Source: Protonemura montana
Lineage: Eukaryota; Arthropoda; Insecta; Plecoptera; Nemouridae
Direction of reading: 5' to 3'
NCBI GenBank assembly: GCA_947568835.1
Contig: OX387603.1
Coordinates: forward strand, 25,196,651-25,260,650
DNA: 64,000 bases
Positions 24,401-36,300 of this stretch are shown here, piece by piece; position 1 is the stretch's first letter; each line of letters starts with the position of its first letter. The position numbers were made by a program, and so were the translations under genes. Under the pieces are notes generated by a model. That model saw nothing but the letters and a program-made list of their open reading frames with translations. It was not told the DNA's origin and did no database searches.

Positions 24401-27309
24401 AGCCTTCCAAATTATCTACCTGCGAATTACTGCATCACTGCACACTGAGTGCACTCTTCGAGAAAGAGAAATAGCAAATATTTACCATTCGTTGGATAAA
24501 ACAATTGCTGTCACTCGGATTCCACCCACTCTGTTGGGTCGTGAAGCTGTTATGTAACCATAGCGCTTTTGGCGTAATGGTCGATTGACCAAAGTTAGTC
24601 ATTTCTGTCGATAAATTCCGTTGTGGAGCAAAAAAGTCAATATTTATACAAAATTCTCGCTGAAAGATCTGGGAAATGCTTCAAGCTTCAATCTAACCAC
24701 AACGGTTTAGTGCATTGGTTTTCACGAGAACACCGAAGTTAAGCAACATCGGGCGTAAGTCAGTACTTGGATGGGTGGTCATTCATATGGCCAAGTTGGA
24801 TGGGTTGCACTTGCAGACATTGCTTTTCAACCTCTCGTCGGCATGGATTTGTGAAGGAATCCTGTTATTCGAGTTGTACCATCCTCCGGAAGCGACGTTA
24901 GCCGATGGTCTCCTTTGGTGCTCGTCGACAAGAGTAGGCTACGTGCCGGCACCGGGTCTTCCCTCCAAGGCATGGCATAGAGATGCCTGGGAGTCAACAC
25001 GGACTCCAAATAGTGGTCGCCGTTGACACCGATAGGAGGATGTCCGGGCCAACGGCTCACCGGAATTCACGAGGCCGTGTCCGAGCACCGGCCACTGTCA
25101 ACGACTAGCCTTGCTAACTGACAGGTGACAGCCGATCGGACGAGATAACAGACGGACCTTGATGAGTAGCCGCCGGGTCTCGAACTCAGCACGACGACGC
25201 CTAAGACGCACTAGACGATCGCACGTGACAAAATTCCGTGGCCGGCAACGTGACAGCGTCAGCCCCGTCGATCCGCTTATCGGGCTTCGATTGTCGCTAG
25301 TAGCTTCCGCCGTTCCGCGCGCCGCCTTCCTTCCTGGACGCCGTGGAAGACGGTAGCCATTCTTTGTCCGAATCGCATCGACATCGCCGAGCTCGGCATC
25401 GACTATCGGTGGAATCCACTCGGCCGTGTGGTGCTCGAGGAGGGAGGGTGGCGGGGGTGGGGGGAACCCGTCGAGTCACTCAGCCACGGCTAGTGTGCCG
25501 CGCGCTCTCGCCTAGATCGGTCGCCTGCCCGGTCCCTAGGATTACCATCAAGCTATTGTGTATGTTTTGTTCGTGTCTCGGCCACTTGGATTACCGGCCT
25601 GTGTGTGATAAGCAAGTCGGTGATAAGCCTAATCGGCGGCGACAGTGTGTGTAGTGACGCACCGATGCGCTCAGAGTGACAAACGCCCTCGCCATGCTCG
25701 AGGTGGAAGGCGAGACGCCACCGCGGCGGCGCAGCACGTTCTACGTGCCTCTGGCCTCGGCGCCGAACCCTGCGCAAGCGCCGCCGAGCGTCGTCCGCGC
25801 CACGACACGCGTGTTGCCCGAGGTGCTTCGCACGCCGACGCCGACGCCCGTCGCGGCGTCAACGGCCACCCCTGGGACGGCTTCGCCAGCGACTCGCACG
25901 CTGCAGTTTTCCATCTCGCTCAAGCGTAGTGCGTCGCGACGCCTGCCACTAGACGAGGCCGTCGACGTTGTGACGACGCCCGTAGAACGCGAGTTGCCTC
26001 AAGCCGTGCACGCCGATGTCGACGACGACGCCGCCGTGCACTCTGGTAAACAAACGCCCCCGTCCCTAGCGACGTGCTGCGGAAGTATGCATGGAATCAC
26101 TCTGTACCTAGCCGTCGGACCGAACGCGGCCCAGGCGACGGCAACGTCGAACAAACAAACACGCGGACGTCGTGGGGGCCGTTGCAGCGAAACAGCTGCC
26201 CGGAGGGCCGACGCTTAGCGGCCGTTGCCGAGCAACCGTGGCCGTTGCTATAGCGACGAACCCGCGGCCGCATTCCTTTGCCGCGAATCACGCGGCAATC
26301 GCCGTCGTCATGGCACCAGACTCGCTGGCATAGCATCTTGACTTGGCTAGCTGAATGGTAACCACGGGTACGGCAGAGGCCTCCTAAGCGGCGTTCCCAT
26401 CGGGTTCCCGTTCTCGAGCGTTTCTCTGGGCAAAGACGGCGACGACGACGTTGATGCAGCTCGTCCGTGGCTTGCCTCGAAGGCCTGTCCCTCCGTGCGA
26501 CGTTGCCAACTCGTCGTGTTTACCTGGCGTGCGTGGAGCTTCCACCTGGCCTTTCCTTGCATTGCATTCCCCGGCCCCATGGGTGTACGACCCGACCACA
26601 GCCTGCTGGTGACTGGTGGGGACTTGCCTCTGCGCAGGTGCACCGGTCATCCCACCCCCCATCGTACTAGAGTTTGAATTTTGATTTGATTTTTTAAATC
26701 GGTTAGCGTCTTCTGGGAAGCCCCCGTGGCACCCTTAGCTTCGACGCCTCCTGTTTTTCTCAGGATTGAAGACCAAACCGTTGCCTTCTGGATGTTGCGG
26801 GCGTCCTGTTCGATCCTCGCCGGGGTGACCTAGAGCCTCGGAAGGACAACTTAGGCAAGATAACCTTCGGCCCTTTGGCACGGCACACTCCTGGGCGGGT
26901 CTGACCAAGAGGCGTTTCCACATGTTTGCACTGAATTACGTACTTGAATCAGACACGTCGCAATTTCAAGCATTGACCAATGCTTTGCCTTGCGTCATGG
27001 CGACTCCAACGACGGCGATGTGAGCTTGTTGTGGTGATCAACCATGGGTTCTGCCTGGCGAGGATCCATCGCTGCTATCCGTGTTCGCCGGTTTGTCAAC
27101 CTGGACAATGGCTCCATTGTGGATTGACGTTGTGGGATTGGATTTTGTGAAACAGCCTTGCTTATCAACCTCTCAACATCGTGGATTCGTGGAGGAATCC
27201 TGTTCACGTTGTACCGACTTTCGGAAGGGACGTTAAGCTCCTTTAGTCCTCTTCGTAGGTTACGTTCCGGGATTGGGTTTCTTCTGCCTTCTAGGCTAGG
27301 TTAGGTTCG

Positions 27310-27357
<48 letters not shown>

Positions 27358-30300
27358 ACATCAACATCATCATCATCATCATTCATCGTTATCATAGTCA
27401 TCGTCTTCATCGATCACCTTGGCAACGACGCCATTTTAAACCGATTTTTGAAGTCCTGTTTGCAAAACAGTGCTGTAAAACACCTCAAATCAATTCTATC
27501 CTCCTTTCTTCTGAGATTGCGCGCGTCACCGATGACTAATTCGCAGCGGAGTCATCTCGAGCTCTCTGCAGAAATCTTACTTTCAATTCTCCGCGACTGT
27601 TGGCCCAGTGGCACCTATATGCTAGCAACCAACGCGTACACGGTAACCATAGCAACGGCGACCGATTCGTTCTTTGTGCCTCGTCTCCCGGGGCGACGGC
27701 AGGTGCTGGCGTCACGAGAGATCCAACCCGCCGTGCCGCGCTGGGCCGAGAGCAAATCGCATGTCGGTAATTGCGGGCGCAATTGTCTCTACCACGCGGA
27801 TTGGTCGACGAATCAGCACCGTCCTTCGGAAGGGATCAACCTAGGCGGTGGCCGATCCTTGGTGTTGATGGTGCTGCGTGTCGGTACCGGGTGCACCATC
27901 TAGGCACGGCTAGCTTCAACAGCCTGTCATTCACCAACAGGCAATAAACCAGGGACAAGGCGAACACAGTGTATCAAAGTTTCTATGCCAGGCAATGGCG
28001 GAGTCTCGGCCTCGTGGGAACCTGACAAACCCGACCATTGTCCCACGTCTTCGGACCAAGCCGACCCATGACAGCGGAATTGTTTCCATAGCGACGCACT
28101 GGTCGCCGTTGCCAGGCGCCCAACGGCTGTCGCGTCAGTTTCTCTTGGTGATAATCACTAAATCCCCGATTTAATTAGCAGCTCTAGATTACAGCCGGAA
28201 GCTGTGGTCCAAATATTGCTGCAGTTTTTAGCATAGACTTGGGATTTTTTTGGAGTAAATTATAGTTTAGATTTAAAAATAGCCTGACTCAGCTGCGTTT
28301 GTTTACATTTACATGGGGTTTTGTATAAAACATAAGCACAGTGATAAAATACTGGAATAACATCGAATGAAAGTTCTCAAAGTGACACTATCGCTCAATC
28401 TTACCAACTTTGACAACGCCGGGTCAGTTTGTTTTCAAAGCGGGTGCTGATGGATCCCCGCAAGGCAAATCAGATTCAGGAAGGTGAAGGCATTTGTTAC
28501 CCCAACACCTCCTATCAAGGCTCGGACACAAGATATGGGACATGGAGACTGGGTCCACGTTAGGCGCGATAGAACAGGATTGGTTCTTGATACGCTGCAC
28601 GCACAGCCATGGTGTAGTTCATGGCCCTCGACATGAGGACATGTGGGCAGGGTCCACATGAGACAGGGTGCGATAGATTCTTGACACGCTCTAACCTCCA
28701 GTCAAGGCTGTGACGTCGATGGTGCACCTAGGTTTGATATTCCCCATGCTTGACAATGGCCTCTAATTTCGGGTCTTGGATGTGAACACTGGCCCATCCC
28801 CAACTGGCCGATTATCACCGCTAGTGCATTGTCGCCAGACGTTTGCCGCTCATTGCCGGTAATCTCACACCAACCGCCGTCCCCTTTTGACGCCTAGCTA
28901 ACGATTCGGTAACCCCACCGTAACGCTGGCAACGCGGTCAGCTGTCCACGAGGTGCGCCTGCGTGCGACGAGCAGGACACGAACACCGCGGACAGGATGC
29001 GCCCAATTCCCCGCTGATCCGTGGGGCCGAGATCGGTCAGACCTGGGTTCGAGACCGGGTCCTAGCCACGCACACTACTTGCCACCGTCGATCACGACGA
29101 CGGCGATCACGATGCGGTCATCTTCCTGGGAGACTCTCAGTCAACAAGGCGGTGCTTGACCCTTGCCTTGAGATTCCTGACTTGATTCGAACATTCCCAC
29201 GTGTTTGATGACGTCACCGTCTTGACATCGCGGTTCCCATGGATTCGGGCCACGTGGTCGGCGTCCTCATGGCGACGCGACACATTTAATCACGGCCTCC
29301 CGGAGGGCAGCAAAAACCCGGCATGTGTGGCTCGGCGGGGTCGCTGAACACTGCACACTTCAAGCGGCCGATAGGAACGGCCAAATGTGAAAAAATCATT
29401 TAGTTGATTTTGAACAACTGAATTGCTTTGCTAGATGTGCAAGTAAACAATAGATTGTGCCTCATAGAGCTGACTGCCAATTCCATCGCGGCTTGCTTGA
29501 AACACGAAATCTTGCATCGCTTATACGCTTGGTGGATGCCGTGTGGATGCCGTAGTCGATGATGGTCGATATGCGTGTTCTGGATGCTCGTATCCTCCCC
29601 GCCGTGACCAAGTCGGACGAGCAGGACGCCGCGCATTCAAGCGTACCGTGATTCCCACATATAGCTTGCGTTCCTGTCGCCGGTGAGGCAATGTGGACGT
29701 GCAATTGCTGAATTCGCTGCATTTCACTGCTACTGACGTTGCAGAACAGCCGAATGTGGTGCAACCAGTCGAAGTGCTGACCGTGCCTGTCAAATCAACA
29801 AACACCTGCCGCGGGGCAGAGCGTACTTGATGGTACATGCCACAGAGGCCGTGGAAAGATGGCCCGGGGCGGAGAGTTTTTGATACTTTCGTTGCTAATT
29901 GCCAGGCGGCGCTAACGACGTTATTAACGCTTTGTTAAAGAATACCAAACGTCACATGCTCACGCCAGCTTTGATTTTCTCTCAAGTTTCAAGTAAAAGT
30001 TATTGGTTTCAAACTTTCAGCCCACAGATGAAAGACGCGGGGTTTGCCTGAGAGTTGAGATGGACAGCTTTTGGTCTTGGGTCCAACAAAAGGATTTACG
30101 AACAGTACGTCAGTTTGCAGAACAAGCGTCGATCGCCACTCTCGTTGACCGCACACCGAATCCATGCGTCATGTGTCAAACGTTGGCCAGCGCTCGACAG
30201 CGCCGTGGTCTCAAATCGTGATGTCCTACATAACAACTTCAACGGTCCAGTTCCTTTCTTAGCCGCTGAGCTCTGCAAGGCGCGCACAGCGACAGCTTTT

Positions 30301-33300
30301 GTGACAGAGGTCGCCCTGTCAATGTCACGGCCAGCCAGAGCAGAGAGCCAGAGTCCGCACCAAAACGGCGGTGTTTCGAATACAATTGTCTTGTTGTTTC
30401 ACAATTTGCGTTCAATGTACTTTTTCTAGTGCACTTCAAAATATTCAATGCGGTAATCTAATAACCGTGTGGTGTGATAAGCTTTGTGATGAGTAACCAC
30501 CTTTCCAATTCAGCTGGCTAATCTAATTTAAACAAGCTGGCAAAATATCAATCACGCTGCATTGCAGTTCCAGATCATATCTTTTACTCTTATCTATTTT
30601 TGTTCACTGCCAGTAAGCGTCCAACAAAACACCTGAATCGAATTCGAAGATGGATTCTATGACCAATTTTGTCCATTGCTAGTCCAAGTGGCCGAGATTG
30701 CCTAGGCAGGGTCGATGGACCGCAACGGCCGATTTGTCTCGGTTATTTACATCGAATCTGACACCAAACAGCTGGTGGGTTTTCCGATGGCCGTTGCCGC
30801 CGACTGTCGTGAACAAAGTTACATTGTTGTCACATCATTATCTACGATTGTTGCTCAATATTTGTGCCCTATTTTCTGACATCGGGGGGTCTACGTCGGA
30901 CAAAATCGCCTCAAGGAGGTACTTGGTAGTCGGCCACGGCTTCGTGGAAAGCGCACTGCGCGTCCGGCCGATCAAGTTTCTCAAGAGAGCCGGCTTTCTC
31001 TCACGCTGTCTTCTATCTTCGGGGCAATTGACGCGTTTTCTGCGACGCGCGTTGTCAGTCTCTCGTCTCGGCGACATCGAGTGCGTTGCAGTCCGTAACT
31101 ACTCGTACCCAAGGAGCCGTGCTAGCTGCGTCAGCACGCCAATTGTTCCAAGACGTCAACGTGGGTACGTGTCCTGCCAGGACACGAGATGTCCTGGAGG
31201 CCTCCACTTGACCACCATGACAACGTGACGAGTTGTTTACTTGGTTGCCATGTTACTAACAGCTCCCCTCTTGTTGCTATGTTACAGATACATCGTACGA
31301 GAAGGCGTGTCGAAGGGGCAGCGCCCCCGCGACCCCTGTGCTGGGTGCGCGGGCACTCGAGCTCACGCCCTCGCGGATCGCGGTTAGTACATCTCGCAAA
31401 TCATTGGGTTGTCACAATTCGATCACTTGTTGTGGGCTCTGCATGGGCCGTGGGGTGCAGGTGTTGACTATCTTGGGGACTGAAAACAGCTGCACAGGAA
31501 GTTGTGGGGGGGGGGGGGGCGGGGGTCGCCGACCTCTATACTCCATTTCACCTTGAAAGAAGGCAAGTTTGCAGGCATTGTCAGCCAGGGAGCAGGGGTT
31601 TATTAACTCCCCAAGTGTTTTGAAAATTCTTAGCATATTTCAAGCAAGCTCTTACATGCAAACCCTATTGCTTTCTAAAGCACAGTACTTATTTTTATTG
31701 AAGTGTAGCCAGATGTTGTAGATGCTAAGGGATGCAATAAATAAATTGATAATTGTAAATAATTATTCATTATAAAGACATTCCACTATGCCCCAGCATA
31801 GCCACTTTTGGTTTGGTTTGTCATTGATCAAGGCTAAAAAAATCATAAGTTGCTTACCACATTTTTGAAAAGTTGGAATCCCATCATGCAAACTGTATCT
31901 ACAATTCATGAAACAGATGAAATGAATGTTGGAAATTGCAAGGAGATTGTAAGCAGAGTGTCAACTTGTTGCTGCGATCAAAGCTTTGAAGAAAATCGGC
32001 TGTGTTGTTTTGCCGTGAGGAGTGTTGCAGGGTGGCACCCCTGGCCACTTGGCGGTAGCAATACTGAAAGACTTGTCTGTCGTGTTTCAGAACTTCTTCT
32101 CGAAGCGGTCGTTCCGTTCCAACCCGCTCAAGCGCACCAAGAGCGTCACGAAGCTAGAGCGGAAGCGTGTTGACGGGTGAGTCCATATTATTTAGGAATT
32201 GTTGAACCATCAACTTTCTAAACGGGGAAAGATTGCGAAAGCATTCAAATTGCAACGTAGAAAGAAATATTTGTGCGTTGATCACAGATTAGCTAAACAC
32301 AGACATACCTTTCTTCTGGGGAACAACTACGTAAAAGAAGTTGCTGCTAGTAGTTCCGAATTCTGCCATTGGAGTGTGTTAGCATCGACATTGTAATTGA
32401 GAGAGAAAGGAGGTGAGGGGAACGGAACGCTGTCAAACTTTGCGGAGCGCTGGCAACCCAGAGTGGGATATCTGTGTAAGCTTTTTTATTATGAACACTA
32501 CTACTGTCTCAAAAATTGATGCCCAAACGGGAACTCAAACTCCGATCTCCACCTATCGCTGGTGTTGCTCTAACCTATTGAGCTACTTGGACACATGCTT
32601 TTTGAGACGGTTTTAGTGGTTTTAGTGTATTTTGATGAGAATGACAGATCTCCAAGGAGTAGAACCAAGAGGCTGTGAATACTCACAGTCACTCTGATTC
32701 TAGTGACACTATACCACGTCACAACCATTCAATCTCGAGTAACTCCAGATTGACTTTGGTATCGTTATATTTAAAATCAATTTTTGAGCGTTTGCTATTT
32801 AAATAAGATTTCAAATATCTGTGTAAGCTGTCTACTTGAATGCTAAATATAGGTTGCTTATCTTTAGGTCAACCAATCGTTGTTAACGCTTGCCTTCTTT
32901 TAGCAGTGTTGTGGTTCCCCCTCGGCTGCGTACCTCACGTTCCCACGAATCGCTGCTGGCCGGCCAAGGCCCAGGCGCCATGCAAACTCTAGACCTTGGA
33001 ACGTCGGGCGTTGATATCAAGCCACTGCACCCCTCGGTGCTCGGGCGTGAGCACTGCTTCCAGGTCACCCTCTCCGCCGGCCCACCACGATACTTCTCTT
33101 GCCGCTCTGCCGACGAGCGTGACAAATGGGTGCACAGGTGAGTGAAACATAACCTAACTTTGCCTTGGTAGCTGATTTAGGGGAATCTCCCGGTGCGGAA
33201 CAGATTGGAAGCCAAAATTGCCCTGGTCACATGGTTATATTAAGTAGTCACTCCAAACGGGATGATTATGTCACTTTTACGTGATATGTGGAATGATTTA

Positions 33301-36300
33301 ATCGCTTTTGTTGAAGAAAGAAAGCTTGATAATTGGCCATTTCACTGCCTGTGCCCTTGATTTCCAAATCCCTTGGTGCCCTGGGTGCCCTTGATTAAAA
33401 AAGTCTGGAAAATATTATAGCTGAGAAATGATCCTACAACTTTACTTCTTTAGTTGCTGTAGGGGAGAAACAAAATCGACTATAGAAATGTATAATATTA
33501 ATGGGTTGTACTTTCTACTCTTGTGAATAAACATTTGATTTGAACATTTGAGCCAACCTAACCACATTTTCAGCCTACGAAAGTCGGTGCAGCCCGACCA
33601 AGAGCACGTCCGCCGCGTGGACAACTCGCTGAAGCTGTGGATCCTTGAGGCGAAGGGAGTGGCCAACAAGAAGCGATATTTCTGCGAGCTGTGCCTCGAC
33701 AAGACGCTCTACGCCCGTACATCATCCAAGCAGAAGACAGAGATGTGCTTCTGGGGCGAGCACTTCGACTTTCACAACCTGCCCGCAGTCAACTCCATCA
33801 ACATCAACCTCTACCGCGAGCCAGAGCGCAAGAAGAAGCGGGACAAGAACACACTTATAGGTCAGTTGCTCAGTGATAAACAAATCAGGGCTTTTTAAAG
33901 TTTTCATGAACTGAATGGTAATGTTAAACTTTGGCTTTGATTGTAATCTAGTTAAAATATTCAAGAGATGTGACTCAAAATTATATTTAAGTAAGTTTAA
34001 AATTATATTATGAAGTGCCCTTTACTAATCTACCTTAAACAACTGTAGCTACCTATGCACTAGTCGTGCAGCCTGCTTTTGTTCTAAAGCTATCAAGTTT
34101 TCCCATGCTCATCAAACTAAACGGATTCTTGCTTGCCTGGTCGGCACTTGCAGGCAGCGTCTGCATTCCCGTGCACGACGTGACGTGCCGAAACCTGACC
34201 GAAAAGTGGTACCCGGTGCTCTTGGACAAGGGCGCAGCCAAGGACGGCCCCGCACTCCGCGTAAAGTGCCGCTTCCAGTCCGTCGACATTCTGCCCGTGC
34301 AGGTCTACCATGACTTCCTCACAGTGAGTACCAACTGTAGCAGATTGATAAGTTGCCAAGTCTCGAACTCGGCGTTTCGTTTGGGCTGCTGTCAGCCAAT
34401 AACCATTGAAGGTCTCCATCGATCGGGGTCTAGGATTTGGAATTGTAGTAAGGTTCGAATGTATCATATCTATTCAGCTGTTCGGATAACTCGAGTCCTT
34501 GTGCAGGAACTTCAAAACAAACCCTCCAAGTGCAAATCTGTGGGTTTAGTATCAATCGAGGAAAAACCAGGGCTTCACTAGTTGTCCCTTGCTTGTGTTG
34601 CCATACCATAGACATTTTTGTAACAAAAATAGGTACAATCCATTAGCTGAAACTAGTTATTTATAGTAATAGTATTACTAGTAATAATTTCGTGACTAAT
34701 TCTAGATGAAAGAATAGTTATGCGTATGCTGAGGATCACGCTGACATCACTGTCCTGGTGTTTTTAGTACCTGAAGACTGAGTACCAGCCGCTTTGCGAG
34801 GCTCTAGAGCCGGTGATCGGTGTCAAGGCCAAGGAGGACATCGCCACGTCGTTGGTGCTCGTGATGCAGCGCGAAGGAATGGCCAAGCAATTCCTGGCCG
34901 ACCTCGTCATGATGGACATAGCACGAAACGGTGAGTTAAATGATGTTGGCTGCGTCCCACGATTGAATGCAAGTTGCCGTTTGGCAGGAAGTTGCCGTTC
35001 AAACAAGATGTAGATTTAAAGACGGGCATTTGAATGTGTCCACAGCCGGCTCCATTGCTTGGCTTCGTGAAACCATACGACTGTTGTTGAAACATATAAT
35101 TCTATTATATTATATGCGAGGTCAATGGGATTGAAGTTGTTTACGAAAATAACAGCTGCACTCATTTAACTTGTCAGGTATTGGTTTGACTATATACCAG
35201 CTTGGTTGGAGGAATTCCAGTATACCGGTTCCACCAGTCGTTGAAATTGACATTATGCCGGATGCCTTCTTGATCCTGTTTGCTTTTCCTGGGTGGGTTT
35301 CAAATTCTCATTACTGTCATTCATTGCCATTAATATTCCATTAAGTCATTGGCAGCGCCTAAAGGTTCAACACCACAAATAACCTAACCAATTGTGTTGT
35401 TATCAACTCGAATACCCTCTCAAAAATATGTTTTATTTTGGGGAATAGGGAAATCAAGCTCATGATAATAAAATACTCTGCCCACTGCAAGCATTTGCAA
35501 TCTAACAAGAAGTAAACCTAAACCAACCGATGTTTTTTCGTCTACAGAGGATGGACGACTTGCTTTCCGCGGCAACTCGCTGGCCACAAAGGCGACGGAG
35601 GCGTTCCTCAAGCTGGCCGGGGAACGCTACCTGCACGAGACGTTGTCGGACGCTGTGGCTGCACTGCTAGACCCGGCACTGGACTGCGAGGTCGACCCGC
35701 TGAAGGCGGCCAGCCCCGCCGCTCTCGCCAGGCAACAGCAGAATCTGCGTTCTGCCGTCGAAGCTGTGTGGGCTCGAGTGCTGTCATCGCACACATCTTT
35801 CCCTATGTGAGTTGGAAACTTGAAACCATGGGTATTGGTATCGGTTATTGCTGCAGAACGCACGTGTCAAAGAACTAAGCTAACGATAGGCTACATTATT
35901 ACAGTTATCAGTTGTAGTGGAACCTGATAGCTGTGTTTCGAATTATGGCAAAAATATCGTTGCAATTTAATTGTATATGTGGTATGAATCAACAATTGGG
36001 GCAATCAACCTCATCATTCATCGGAGTTGTGCAGCTGGGAGTTTTTTTTGTACCTCGCTATGTTTTGGCTCCATGAACCACCACCGCGTAAGACCGTCTT
36101 GGAATGTTTGTGGGTTAGCTACAGACCAAAGCGGGAATTTTCCTTTTCTTTTGGTTATTTCAACAACTTGGTAGGCTACTAATGTCATAATGTAAAGTGA
36201 ACCACGACACTTTCAACCCACTTTGTGTATAGAACAGCAGTAATTAAGTGCGGTTATGTGTTTGTTTTCTGACAGTGAGCTGCGCGAGTGCTTTGCACTG

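Larger units (their letters stand above)
21990..31287. other. RasGAP intron 4 (9.3 kb)
   Basis: It contains a second candidate first exon (25694-26045), a near-complete 5S-derived SINE-like element (24706-25040), two SINE tails (27150-27310, 27775-27905), an (ATC)n microsatellite (27310-27392), a diverged ~105-bp duplication (28527-28690), a 20-base poly-C tract (23390-23409), many GGCCGTG words and X-box-like palindromes (for example 26224-26236). No other exon recognised. Confidence 0.55.

Noticed and set aside
24715-24790. 5S rRNA gene
   Set aside because: Only part of 5S is present and it continues into a body shared with other dispersed copies, so it is a retroposed element.
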